Source: Rikenellaceae bacterium
Lineage (GTDB): Bacteria > Bacteroidota > Bacteroidia > Bacteroidales > Rikenellaceae
Length of the DNA: 64,000 nt
Reading direction: 5' to 3'
NCBI GenBank assembly: GCA_015059945.1
Contig: SUZJ01000001.1
Location: forward strand, 62,001-126,000
In this document: piece by piece, positions 39,308 to 47,946 of the stretch
How the letters are laid out: every line of letters starts with the position of its first letter
Position numbering within the stretch: position 1 is the stretch's first letter
The notes under the pieces: model-generated
Seen by the model: only the letters and a program-made list of their open reading frames with translations
Told to the model about the DNA's origin: nothing
Database searches by the model: none
Program-made: the position numbers and the translations under genes

Positions 39308-40144
39308 TTAGATTATCTTCGAGAAGCGGTCGGGTATGGCCACCACATATTTGCGCACCGTATTCCAGGGCTTGTTGAGTGCCCAGATGGGGCGCACCCA
39401 CTGGTGAATAAGGCGCAACAGTCGCACCGTAGGCTCCCACCTGCGGGCCTTTGCCCCGGTGATAAGGAATATCGTGCGAGCTCGCTTTTTGATATGTTTT
39501 AGACGGCCCGTCGAGACGAGGTCTTTGTTGCCCATACGCTCCTCGATCATCTTCAAGTCTATGCTGCCAAAGTGGAAGAGGAACAGATTTTTGTCAATAC
39601 AGAAGTCGTGCCCCTTAACGCGGTGAAAGCCCGAGCCCCAGCGCACAGGGCGGCTGATGACCGAGGGCTTGGTGTAGCGCGAGCAGATGTAGGCATAGTG
39701 GCGCTGCTCCAAAAAGAGGCGACTGCCGTCGAGCACACCCTCTTTGTCGAGGTGCTGGCCCACGTCGATACCCAGAGCCGACACACTTGTTCTGATTTTC
39801 AGCCCACTCAGATAGTCGGCCAGCCTTACGCCCAACTTGGGGTCTACCACCAGAAACTCGTCGGCATCGGTGCCAATGACCAAGTCGTACCCCTGAGCAA
39901 AGAGCAGAGCGGCCTGCTCGGAGATGAATCCGAGGCGGTCCTTTTCGGCCTTAACAACGTGTTGTGGGTTGCGCTCGCGAAGGCGTGCAGTGGTGCCCTC
40001 GCAAAAGTCGGGAATGGTCTGGTCGGTCCCGTCAAAGAATATGTAGAGGTTCTCCTTGCCGAGTTCTCTGCCATAGTACTCCACCCACCTTTGCAGGTAG
40101 AACTCGTCGTTGCGAACCATTGTTATTGCGGCGATGCGTTTCAT
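39308..40144 (-). CDS. Glycosyltransferase family 2-like protein (GT92-like layout)
   Basis: 278 aa; AAITMVRNDEFYLQRWVEYYGRELGKENLYIFFDGTDQ, VIGTDADEFLVVDP. Confidence 0.85.
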   Translation of the reverse strand: MKRIAAITMVRNDEFYLQRWVEYYGRELGKENLYIFFDGTDQTIPDFCEGTTARLRERNPQHVVKAEKDRLGFISEQAALLFAQGYDLVIGTDADEFLVVDPKLGVRLADYLSGLKIRTSVSALGIDVGQHLDKEGVLDGSRLFLEQRHYAYICSRYTKPSVISRPVRWGSGFHRVKGHDFCIDKNLFLFHFGSIDLKMIEERMGNKDLVSTGRLKHIKKRARTIFLITGAKARRWEPTVRLLRLIHQWVRPIWALNKPWNTVRKYVVAIPDRFSKII

Positions 40145-40240
40145 CGGTCAGTCGTTTCGGAAAAGTTGGTTGTGGTTAATTTATCTACAAATATAATAAA
40201 CTTGTGCCAAAAATCAAGCCGCTCCACCCACTACCCACCA

Positions 40241-41794
40241 TTATTTAATCGTTTGGGCCACCATTTCAGCCACGCGAGTACCATCGAGGGCCGCCGAGAT
40301 TATGCCTCCGGCATAGCCTGCACCCTCGCCCGTAGGGTAGAGTCCCGCCACCTCGGGGTGTTGCAACGACTCCTTGTCGCGGGGTATGCGCACAGGGGTA
40401 GAAGTGCGCGACTCGACACCTATAATCTGGGCCTGGTTTGTAACAAAACCTCTCATCTTGTGGCCAAAGCTCTTAAAGCCCCCTCGGAGCGACTGGGCAA
40501 TAAAGTCGGGCAGCCACTCGTCGGCCACAGCCGCAGTAGTCTTTGGCAAATAGGATGTTCGGGGCAGGTCGATGGATGGTCGGCCCGCCACAAAGTCGGC
40601 CAACCTCTGGGCAGGGGCCACTCCCCCACCACCCACCAGTGCGGCTGCGTGGCGCTCGACCTGCTGGCGGTACTTCAAACCCGCAAGCTCGCCCCACTGG
40701 TCGTGCAAGTGGGCAAAATCCTCGGGCCTAACCTCGGTAACAATGCCTGCGTTGGCCCAGCGCGACGAGCGTGCCGAAGCGCTCATACCATTGACCACAC
40801 ACTCGCCAAAGTCGGTCATTGCGGGTACAATCACTCCGCCCGGGCACATACAGAACGAGTAGACACCTCGGCCACCCACCTGGCTCACAAGCGAGTAGGC
40901 TGCCGCGGGTAACCACTCTCTCATATCGGCCGAGTGGTACTGTATGCGGTCAATCAGCTCCTGTGGATGCTCAACCCTCACACCCATAGCCCAGGGCTTG
41001 GCTTCGAGCCTTACGCCTCGGCGGTGGAGCATCTCGTATATGTCGTCGGCCGAGTGGCCCGTAGCCAGCACCACCGCAGCACCCTCAATCAGCTCATCGC
41101 CTACCCATACGCCCTTGATGCGCCCCTGGTGCAGCTCAATGTCGGTAACGCACGAGTCGAAGCGTATGATGCCACCCGCATTGATGATGGTCTGGCGCAC
41201 CTGCTCGATAATCTTGGGCAGGCAGTCGGTACCTATATGGGGGTGTGCCTCGTAGAGAATTTCGGGATTGGCGCCGTGAAAGACCAGCGTTTGTAGAGCC
41301 CTGTTGTAGTCGCCGCGCTTCTTGGAGCGAGTGAACAGTTTGCCATCGCTGAAAGTGCCTGCACCACCCTCGCCAAAGGCGTAGTTTGACTCGTGGTCGA
41401 CTGCCACACCTCGGTGAATTTGGGCGATATCGCGCCTGCGCTGGCCCACCTCGCGGCCACGCTCCAAAAGTATGGGCCTATATCCCAATTCGATAAGTCG
41501 CAATGCGGCAAATAGTCCCGCAGGGCCTCCGCCCACAATAACCACCTCGGTTTTGCCGTTTACATCGGGGTAGTCGAAATGAATCTGCTCGGGCTGCTGC
41601 TCGCCATCGACAAAGACCTCGACGGTGAGCAACACTTTGGGTGTCTGCTGGCGGGCATCGACCGAGCGCTTAATCACTCGGGCCAGTGCCACCTGGTCGC
41701 GCCTGATGCCCAGACGGCGCACAGCTATGGCGAGCCACCCCTCTTCGGAGGCGGCCTGCTTGGGCGAAAGTGTTAAATTTAATGTTTCGGGCAC
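40241..41794 (-). CDS. FAD-dependent dehydrogenase (COG2509-like)
   Basis: ORF track to 41872; a GTG at 41794 fits (VPETLNLTLSPKQAASEEG); EVVIVGGGPAGLFAALRLIELGYRPILLERGREVGQRRRDIA, GEGGAGTFSDGKLFTR. Confidence 0.9.
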   Translation of the reverse strand: MPETLNLTLSPKQAASEEGWLAIAVRRLGIRRDQVALARVIKRSVDARQQTPKVLLTVEVFVDGEQQPEQIHFDYPDVNGKTEVVIVGGGPAGLFAALRLIELGYRPILLERGREVGQRRRDIAQIHRGVAVDHESNYAFGEGGAGTFSDGKLFTRSKKRGDYNRALQTLVFHGANPEILYEAHPHIGTDCLPKIIEQVRQTIINAGGIIRFDSCVTDIELHQGRIKGVWVGDELIEGAAVVLATGHSADDIYEMLHRRGVRLEAKPWAMGVRVEHPQELIDRIQYHSADMREWLPAAAYSLVSQVGGRGVYSFCMCPGGVIVPAMTDFGECVVNGMSASARSSRWANAGIVTEVRPEDFAHLHDQWGELAGLKYRQQVERHAAALVGGGGVAPAQRLADFVAGRPSIDLPRTSYLPKTTAAVADEWLPDFIAQSLRGGFKSFGHKMRGFVTNQAQIIGVESRTSTPVRIPRDKESLQHPEVAGLYPTGEGAGYAGGIISAALDGTRVAEMVAQTIK

Positions 41795-41828
41795 GATTGA
41801 TGAGTATTTTCGGCAAAAATAACTAATT

Positions 41829-42569
41829 TTGCGCAAATTAAACCAACAAGAAGTGCAGAAACTAATAATCATACCAACCTACAACGAGCGCGAGAACATC
41901 GAGGCTATGGTGGCCAAGGTCTTTTCGCTCGAGGGCAACTTCTCGTTGCTCATAGTCGATGACGGCTCGCCCGACGGCACCGCAGCCATTGTCAAGGGGC
42001 TTATGCCCAGCCACCCCGACCGCCTGTTTATGATTGAGCGCAGCGGCAAGTTGGGCCTCGGCACCGCCTACTTGGCAGGCTTTCGCTGGGCACTCGAGCA
42101 CGGCTTCGACTACATTTTCGAGATGGACTGCGACTTTTCGCACAACCCCGACGACCTGCTGCGCCTGAGTGCCGCACTCGACGAGGGTGCCGACGTGGTT
42201 GTAGGCTCGCGCTATGTCAAGGGTGTGAACGTGGTCGATTGGCCACTGGGCCGCTTGCTGCTCTCGTACTTCGCCTCGCGCTATGTGAACGTAGTTACCC
42301 GTATGCCTGTGAGGGATGCTACGGCAGGCTTTGTGGGCTACCGAGCCGAGGTGTTGCGCACCATCGACCTCGACAGGGTGAAGATGAAGGGCTACGGCTT
42401 CCAGATAGAGATGAAGTACTCGGCTTGGCGCTTGGGATTTAAGATTAAGGAGGTGTCGATAATCTTCCGCGACCGCACTGCAGGCACCTCGAAGATGAGC
42501 GGCAGCATATTTGGCGAGGCCTTCTGGGGCGTACTGGGGCTCCGCTTCCGTCGCATCAGGCGAGCATAG
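41829..42569 (+). CDS. Polyprenol monophosphomannose synthase-like GT2 glycosyltransferase
   Basis: 246 aa from TTG at 41829, GTG at 41853 also possible; LIIIPTYNERENIEAMVAKV, LLIVDDGSPDGTA, MDCDFSHNPDDL. Confidence 0.9.
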   Translation: MRKLNQQEVQKLIIIPTYNERENIEAMVAKVFSLEGNFSLLIVDDGSPDGTAAIVKGLMPSHPDRLFMIERSGKLGLGTAYLAGFRWALEHGFDYIFEMDCDFSHNPDDLLRLSAALDEGADVVVGSRYVKGVNVVDWPLGRLLLSYFASRYVNVVTRMPVRDATAGFVGYRAEVLRTIDLDRVKMKGYGFQIEMKYSAWRLGFKIKEVSIIFRDRTAGTSKMSGSIFGEAFWGVLGLRFRRIRRA

Positions 42570-42729
42570 GCTGGCAATTCAGAATTCAAAATTATTTTAG
42601 GGGCTTTAAGGTCATTAAGGACTTTAAGGCCCTTGATTTTTGTACATAGGAGTAATAGGAGTTATGAGAGTTATAGGATTATATATGATTTTTTTGTATA
42701 TTGCGGTCGGACTAACACCCCATATCGCT

Positions 42730-44268
42730 ATGACACACAACAGAATCTGCACAGCCCTCGGCTCGCTGCTGGCACTGCTCGCGGTCGGGTGTGCTACGCC
42801 TGTGGCCACGCTCCACCCAGACGTTAAATCGCACACCGACATCCACCCCGTACGGCCCGACAACAAGAGATCCCTCTCTAACATCGACAGCATAAGCGAA
42901 TATCGCTATACCAAAGCGCCCAAACGCGCAACTGCAACGATATGGACAGCATCGGCCAAATACAACAATCAAGGGGCAATGTTACGCACCAAGCGTATAA
43001 TAGTCTCGAACAAACGCGACACCGCCTACCACATCACCTACGAGGAGAACTTTTTTAACGACAAGGGGCAGCTGGTACGTTACGAAAAGAGCAAAGCCGA
43101 CACCCTCTTTCTGGTGCAAACCTTTGTCTACAACAAGCGTGGGCAGTTGGTCGAGACAACAAAGCAGTTTCAACCCACAAAGTATTTCATACCCGAAAAG
43201 TGGTGCTACTCCTACGACCACCACGGCAACCAGCGCAGCAGTGAGTTTTACCAAAATGGAGAGCTGTCACGTCGCACCCACACTCGCTACAACCGCAAAG
43301 GCCGTCCCCTCACAGAGGCCATCTATCGTGGCGACGGAGCCTTGCTGGACAGTACCATCTACACCTACAATCGCCACGGCGATGTAATCGAAGAGCGCCG
43401 AATTTTGAAACACGAGCGCAACCACCTCTGGGGCTCAATTCTGTGCGAGTTCTTTGATGAGGCAGAAAACCACCGCCAGCAGCGCCATTTGTGGCAGAAG
43501 AGCCACAAAGAGAATTTAGGGTGGAGACCAATTCAGTATGACACCATTGGCACTCGTTACACCTATCACAGTAAGGGCAAGCAGGCCCTGAAGCAGGTGT
43601 GGTGGTCGGAGTGGGGCCAGGAGTGGCGCGACGACGAACGCACTCTCTACAACCCCGATGGCGGAGTGGCCGAAAAGTGGCAGTACTATACCTACGAACA
43701 CAACGGCAAGCCCTATAAGCGCGAGGTCTACAACTCGCAGGGGCTACTCACAAGCCTGTATGAACGCGATTGGAATAGCGACACCCTTACTCTAAAAAAA
43801 TGCAACGAGTACAACGAGCAGGGGGTGTTGATTCGCCAGATAGAGTACGACACCTTTTACAGCAAAGAGGTTCACGAGGTCTACAACGACCGAGGCGACC
43901 TGATTGAGTATTGGCAGATGGCCAGCGACGGCAAATTACAACTTGTGAGAAAGGAAAAATATGAGTACACCGATATCGACGAGGGCAAGAGTGTTACCAC
44001 AGTACGCAATGGCAAAAGTATTCCGTCACCCATCCAATCGGTAACGACAATCGAAAGGGAGAGACTTGCCGACGGAGGCACTTCGGAGACCACAACTTCC
44101 TACAAGTACGATGAGTCGGGCAATATCATAATCATCATTATCCACAAGAGGGTTGATTCACCAACCTATATGCTCTCTTGGGCTAAGTACTACGAAGGTG
44201 GCGAAATGACCGTCGAGAACTTGCTTTTCGAAAGCCGCGAAGAGTTCTTCTTCCGCCCCGAGGAGTAG
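42730..44268 (+). CDS. YD/RHS-like repeat lipoprotein
   Basis: ORF track from 42640; ATG at 42730 gives a lipobox (LLAVGCAT); repeated YxYDxxGN / YNRxGxxxE units. Confidence 0.7.
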   Translation: MTHNRICTALGSLLALLAVGCATPVATLHPDVKSHTDIHPVRPDNKRSLSNIDSISEYRYTKAPKRATATIWTASAKYNNQGAMLRTKRIIVSNKRDTAYHITYEENFFNDKGQLVRYEKSKADTLFLVQTFVYNKRGQLVETTKQFQPTKYFIPEKWCYSYDHHGNQRSSEFYQNGELSRRTHTRYNRKGRPLTEAIYRGDGALLDSTIYTYNRHGDVIEERRILKHERNHLWGSILCEFFDEAENHRQQRHLWQKSHKENLGWRPIQYDTIGTRYTYHSKGKQALKQVWWSEWGQEWRDDERTLYNPDGGVAEKWQYYTYEHNGKPYKREVYNSQGLLTSLYERDWNSDTLTLKKCNEYNEQGVLIRQIEYDTFYSKEVHEVYNDRGDLIEYWQMASDGKLQLVRKEKYEYTDIDEGKSVTTVRNGKSIPSPIQSVTTIERERLADGGTSETTTSYKYDESGNIIIIIIHKRVDSPTYMLSWAKYYEGGEMTVENLLFESREEFFFRPEE

Positions 44269-44301
44269 CCCTGCCTACCCACAACCACCCAAACGCACCA
44301 C

Positions 44302-44905
44302 AAAACCACTACCTTACACGACGAAAAAAGTACAATTTTGAATGGTGCGTGGCAACACGCGCTTCTCCCCTACGAACCGACGCCCGAAGCGGGAGCAGAG
44401 GCTGCTTGCAGACTATGCCCCGCAAGTAGGAGGAAAAGCCTCCGAAGGAGGATTAAAGGGGAGGTGGCGCGAAGCGACGGAGGGGTGCTCGAACAAAGGA
44501 AAATTCAAAATTCCCCCACCACAACACCTAAACATACCACAAAACCACTACATTACACGACGAAAAAAGTACAATTTTGAATAGTGCGTGGCAACACGCA
44601 CTTCTCCCCTACGAAAGGGGAGGTGGCGCGAAGCGACGGAGGGGTGCTCGAACAAGGTAAAATTCAAAATTCCCCCACCACAACACCAAAACATACCACA
44701 AAACCACTACATTACACGACGAAAAAAGTACAATTTTGAATAGTGCGTGGCAACACGCACTTCTCCCCTACGAAAGGGGAGGTGGCGCGAAGCGACGGAG
44801 GGGTGCTCGAACAAGGTAAAATTCAAAATTCCCCCACCACAACACCAAAACATACCACAAAACCACTACATTACGGAACACAAAACGCATAATTTTGAAT
44901 TTTGA
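44302..44905. repeat. Tandem intergenic repeat: 239-bp copy + two near-identical 159-bp copies + partial fourth
   Basis: Unit start AAAACCACTA at 44302, 44541, 44700, 44859; first copy has an 80-bp insertion. Confidence 0.95.
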
Positions 44906-44937
44906 ATTTTGAATTTTAAATTTATTGTGTACCTTTG
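44891..44937 (+). promoter_or_regulatory. Heptamer repeat (AATTTTG)3 AATTTTA leading into a TAnnTTTG -7-like element for rplS
   Basis: AATTTTGAATTTTGAATTTTGAATTTTAAATTTATTGTGTACCTTTG; TTTG at 44908 and TACCTTTG at 44930, 18-nt spacer. Confidence 0.6.
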
Positions 44938-45026
44938 CAGCCAATTCGGTAGCGGAATCTCTTATGAGAACACAGGAGTCCGTAATATTCCCTACCTTTA
45001 ACTTTTTAATACCGGTTTATAAAAAG

Positions 45027-45392
45027 ATGGACAACTTAATCAAAATCGCAGAAGAGGCTATGTGGGCCCCCAAAGAGGTTCCCGCATTCAAAGCCGGCGA
45101 CACCATCACCGTAAGCTACAAAATCGTAGAGGGTAACAAAGAGCGTATCCAGAGCTTCCGCGGTGTGGTAATCCAAATCAAAGGTCGTGGTGTAACCAAA
45201 ATGTTCACCATCCGTAAAATCTCTAACGGTGTAGGTGTAGAGCGCATCTTCCCCCTCTACTCGCCCCACATCGAGTCGATCGAGGTTAACAAAGTTGGTG
45301 TTGTACGTCGCGCACGTATCTACTACCTCCGCAACCTCACTGGTAAGAAGGCTCGTATCAAAGAGAAACGCTACGTTGCCAAAGAGAAATAG
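45027..45392 (+). CDS. rplS: 50S ribosomal protein L19
   Basis: ORF track from 44925; ATG at 45027; [51 protein letters not shown]. Confidence 0.97.
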   Translation: MDNLIKIAEEAMWAPKEVPAFKAGDTITVSYKIVEGNKERIQSFRGVVIQIKGRGVTKMFTIRKISNGVGVERIFPLYSPHIESIEVNKVGVVRRARIYYLRNLTGKKARIKEKRYVAKEK

Positions 45393-45426
45393 ACCTCTCC
45401 AATCCTTACTGCAAAGGAGCAAAAAG

Positions 45427-45460
45427 AAGGGTGTGTCCGTGTGGGCACACCCTTTTACTT
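45427..45460 (+). terminator. Terminator after rplS
   Basis: AAGGGTGTGtcc..GGGCACACCCTTTTACTTTTTTTT. Confidence 0.75.
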
Positions 45461-45491
45461 TTTTTTAACGGAAGTTGTATGGCAAGAGAGC

Positions 45492-45863
45492 CTACATCTC
45501 GGTCTTCCAAAGGCCGTGGAGGTTGCAGTACTCATAGACTGCCACCACCTTCTCGCCACACACGCACACCTCGGCCACGGGCTTGTCGGTGAGGTTAATC
45601 AGGCGGCCACCGCCACTGGCGAACTCAACGTAGATGAAGGCGATGTGGTGCTCGGGTGCCATCGGATGCTCCACGCTGCCCACCTGAATACGCAGGCGGC
45701 AGTCGTCAATCTTCTCCACCACGGGGAGGTGCTTCTCAACGCTTGCCTCCACGGTGTTGGCCACCAACTCCTCCATTTTCTCGCCACAACAGAAGGGTAC
45801 AACCCCCGAATCAACGGCTTTGATTACCACATTGCCGCACTTGTTACATTTGTAGAATTTCAT
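45492..45863 (-). CDS. Desulfoferrodoxin / superoxide reductase
   Basis: 123 aa; MKFYKCNKCGNVV...PFCCGEKM (FeCys4), EKHLP, VEHPMAPEHHIAFI, YEYCNLHGLW. Confidence 0.95.
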   Translation of the reverse strand: MKFYKCNKCGNVVIKAVDSGVVPFCCGEKMEELVANTVEASVEKHLPVVEKIDDCRLRIQVGSVEHPMAPEHHIAFIYVEFASGGGRLINLTDKPVAEVCVCGEKVVAVYEYCNLHGLWKTEM

Positions 45864-46272
45864 AGTCGTAAAATATTTTTTAGTGTGTTACAATCTTTGT
45901 GTGCGCTCACCATTGCTGGTTTGCTTTGTACAAAGATAACACTACCCTGCGAAAAAGTCAAATCGGAAATTTTGATAGGCCCATAAGAAAATTTCATGAG
46001 GGCAGGAGGTGAATTCAAAATTCAAAATTGACAAACCCCTCCGCCTAACGGCACCTCCCCTAACTTAGGGAGCCTTAGGGGCTTTAAGGTCCTTAATAGC
46101 CTTAAAGAAAATCCCATAAGTCCTATATCTCTTATTTGCCAAGGGTGGCAGCAACGCCCAAAGCCCCCACTGGTTATGGGAGCTTTTTTGTTGGGGTGTT
46201 GGCGCAACCCTTCGCAGGTGGCACAAACATAATCCAAACTACTAAAACGTATCGGTGTTAAAAAAAGTCGCT

Positions 46273-46731
46273 CTAAAACATATCGCCTACCCCCTCGGCC
46301 AGTACCATCATATCTCGCACATTGAGGCTTTCGCCCTTGGTACACATAAACACCATCTCGCCATCGGAGCTATACACAACCAGCAGGAACTCGCCCTTGT
46401 CTTTGCTCATATACATAGCCACTCGGTCGCCCTCGGCATTGATATTCATCAGCGATGTGTAGTCGCCCGAATCGAGCAGTCGGTCTACGTCGTCCCTGAA
46501 CTCCTTGGGGGCCGACTCGCTGATAATCATCATCAGGTTGCTCACATTGGTAGCAATGTCGGGGTTGGCCTCGGAGGTCACCAACATCTCGCCGGGGATA
46601 TTCATCGTTACCACATTTTCGCCACCATCATACTTGGCATATAGCTGCTCGACGGTCATTTTTTGTGTCTGGGCGCTCACCGCACAAACGGTTGCCAGCG
46701 CCACAAGCAGTGTCATAAAAATCTTTTTCAT
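46273..46731 (-). CDS. DUF4252-like secreted protein
   Basis: 152 aa, signal peptide; follows an ECF sigma/anti-sigma-like pair. Confidence 0.7.
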   Translation of the reverse strand: MKKIFMTLLVALATVCAVSAQTQKMTVEQLYAKYDGGENVVTMNIPGEMLVTSEANPDIATNVSNLMMIISESAPKEFRDDVDRLLDSGDYTSLMNINAEGDRVAMYMSKDKGEFLLVVYSSDGEMVFMCTKGESLNVRDMMVLAEGVGDMF

Positions 46732-47246
46732 TGCTGTAAGAGTTTTTCGATGTTATACTTTTCTATAATTGTGGTTGCTCTGTCGGTCGAGCTCTTGACC
46801 TTCGAGAGCGTTGCGCGCGTCTTGTTGATAGGTTGCAGCGATTGGCTCAGGCGGGCAAATACGGGTGCGGCACTCTCCATCACCACTTCTACATCGCAGA
46901 CCATCTGGCCATTGATGTAGGCACACGACTGCTTTTGGGTGTGGCTCACGCCAAAGAGTCCAAAGGCCATTGCCGCAGCAGCCGACAGGGTGGTCACCAG
47001 AACTATGCGCAGGGTGCGAAGTCGGGGCGCAGGGGTGGCAACCTCTTTGGGCGCTATGGGCTCGGCTGGGGTGGCAGTGCGGAGTGCGGCACTGCGAGCA
47101 AACAGGGGTGCTGCCCACCTCAGTTCATCGGCCACCTCGCCTGTGGCAAAGTAGTCGGCCAGCGTGCGCTCCTCGTCGAGCGAGGTTGCGCCATCGAGCC
47201 ACTTGTCCACCAGCTCCTTTATGCTATTTAATTTATTGCTATCCAT
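46728..47246 (-). CDS. Putative anti-sigma-factor-like single-TM protein
   Basis: ORF track to 47267; MDSNKLNSIKELVDKWLDGATSLDEERTLADYF..., one TM; downstream of ECF sigma. Confidence 0.65.
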   Translation of the reverse strand: MDSNKLNSIKELVDKWLDGATSLDEERTLADYFATGEVADELRWAAPLFARSAALRTATPAEPIAPKEVATPAPRLRTLRIVLVTTLSAAAAMAFGLFGVSHTQKQSCAYINGQMVCDVEVVMESAAPVFARLSQSLQPINKTRATLSKVKSSTDRATTIIEKYNIEKLLQQ

Positions 47247-47256
47247 ATCTTTATGG

Positions 47257-47754
47257 TTATAATCCAAAGTTCATTGTTTTGAGCATCTTCTCCTTTATTG
47301 CCCGTCGTGCTCGCGAGAGGTTTACCCTCACTGTGGCGCTCTCCATACCCACCACCTCGGCAATGGTGTCGAACTCGTAGCCCTCGACATCTCGCAGGTG
47401 CAAGATTGTCTGTTGCTGCTCGGGCAGTTCGGCTATAAAGCGGTCTACCAGAGTGGCTACGTCGAACTCCTCGCGCGGAGGTGCCGAGCGGTCGGCTATC
47501 CAGGCCACCTCGGCCAGCCTTTGGGCCCTGCGCTGCGACTGCTTAATCCGATCGAGCGAGGCATTGCGCACCGAGCGCATCACAAAGGCTTCGGCATTGT
47601 CGAGCCTCAACTCCGAGTGGCCACGCCACAGTCGCTCCATAACATCCTGGGCCACATCTTGGGCCTCGTCGCGGCCGCCAACAATGGCCAACGCAAGGCG
47701 ATACATCTTCTCGCCGAGGGGTAGTATTGTTTGGTCAAACTGTTGGTTGGTCAT
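47257..47754 (-). CDS. ECF-type RNA polymerase sigma factor
   Basis: 165 aa; IVGGRDEAQDVAQDVMERLW, LPEQQQTILHLRDVEGYEFDTIAEVVGMESATVRVNLSRARRAIKE. Confidence 0.95.
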   Translation of the reverse strand: MTNQQFDQTILPLGEKMYRLALAIVGGRDEAQDVAQDVMERLWRGHSELRLDNAEAFVMRSVRNASLDRIKQSQRRAQRLAEVAWIADRSAPPREEFDVATLVDRFIAELPEQQQTILHLRDVEGYEFDTIAEVVGMESATVRVNLSRARRAIKEKMLKTMNFGL

Positions 47755-47946
47755 TGCCGTTGTTAGGTATTATATAAATGTGTGTTGTGGGCTTTTTTCG
47801 GAGTGGTCGGCCCCTCATTTTGGGCTGCCTCTCAACTAATAGACGACCGACGGGGGATTTTGTAACAAGTTAAGAGTCGAAAATAAAATTAAGGCCCTTA
47901 GGTACTTTAAGGGCTTTAAGGAATTATGGGAGTTATAGGAATTTTT

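Noticed and set aside
44338-44584. Two overlapping 80-aa ORFs in the intergenic repeat
   Set aside because: They run across tandem repeat DNA in different frames and are not supported as proteins.
44302-44905. Possible CRISPR array
   Set aside because: 159-bp units are contiguous near-identical repeats without variable spacers; no cas genes nearby.
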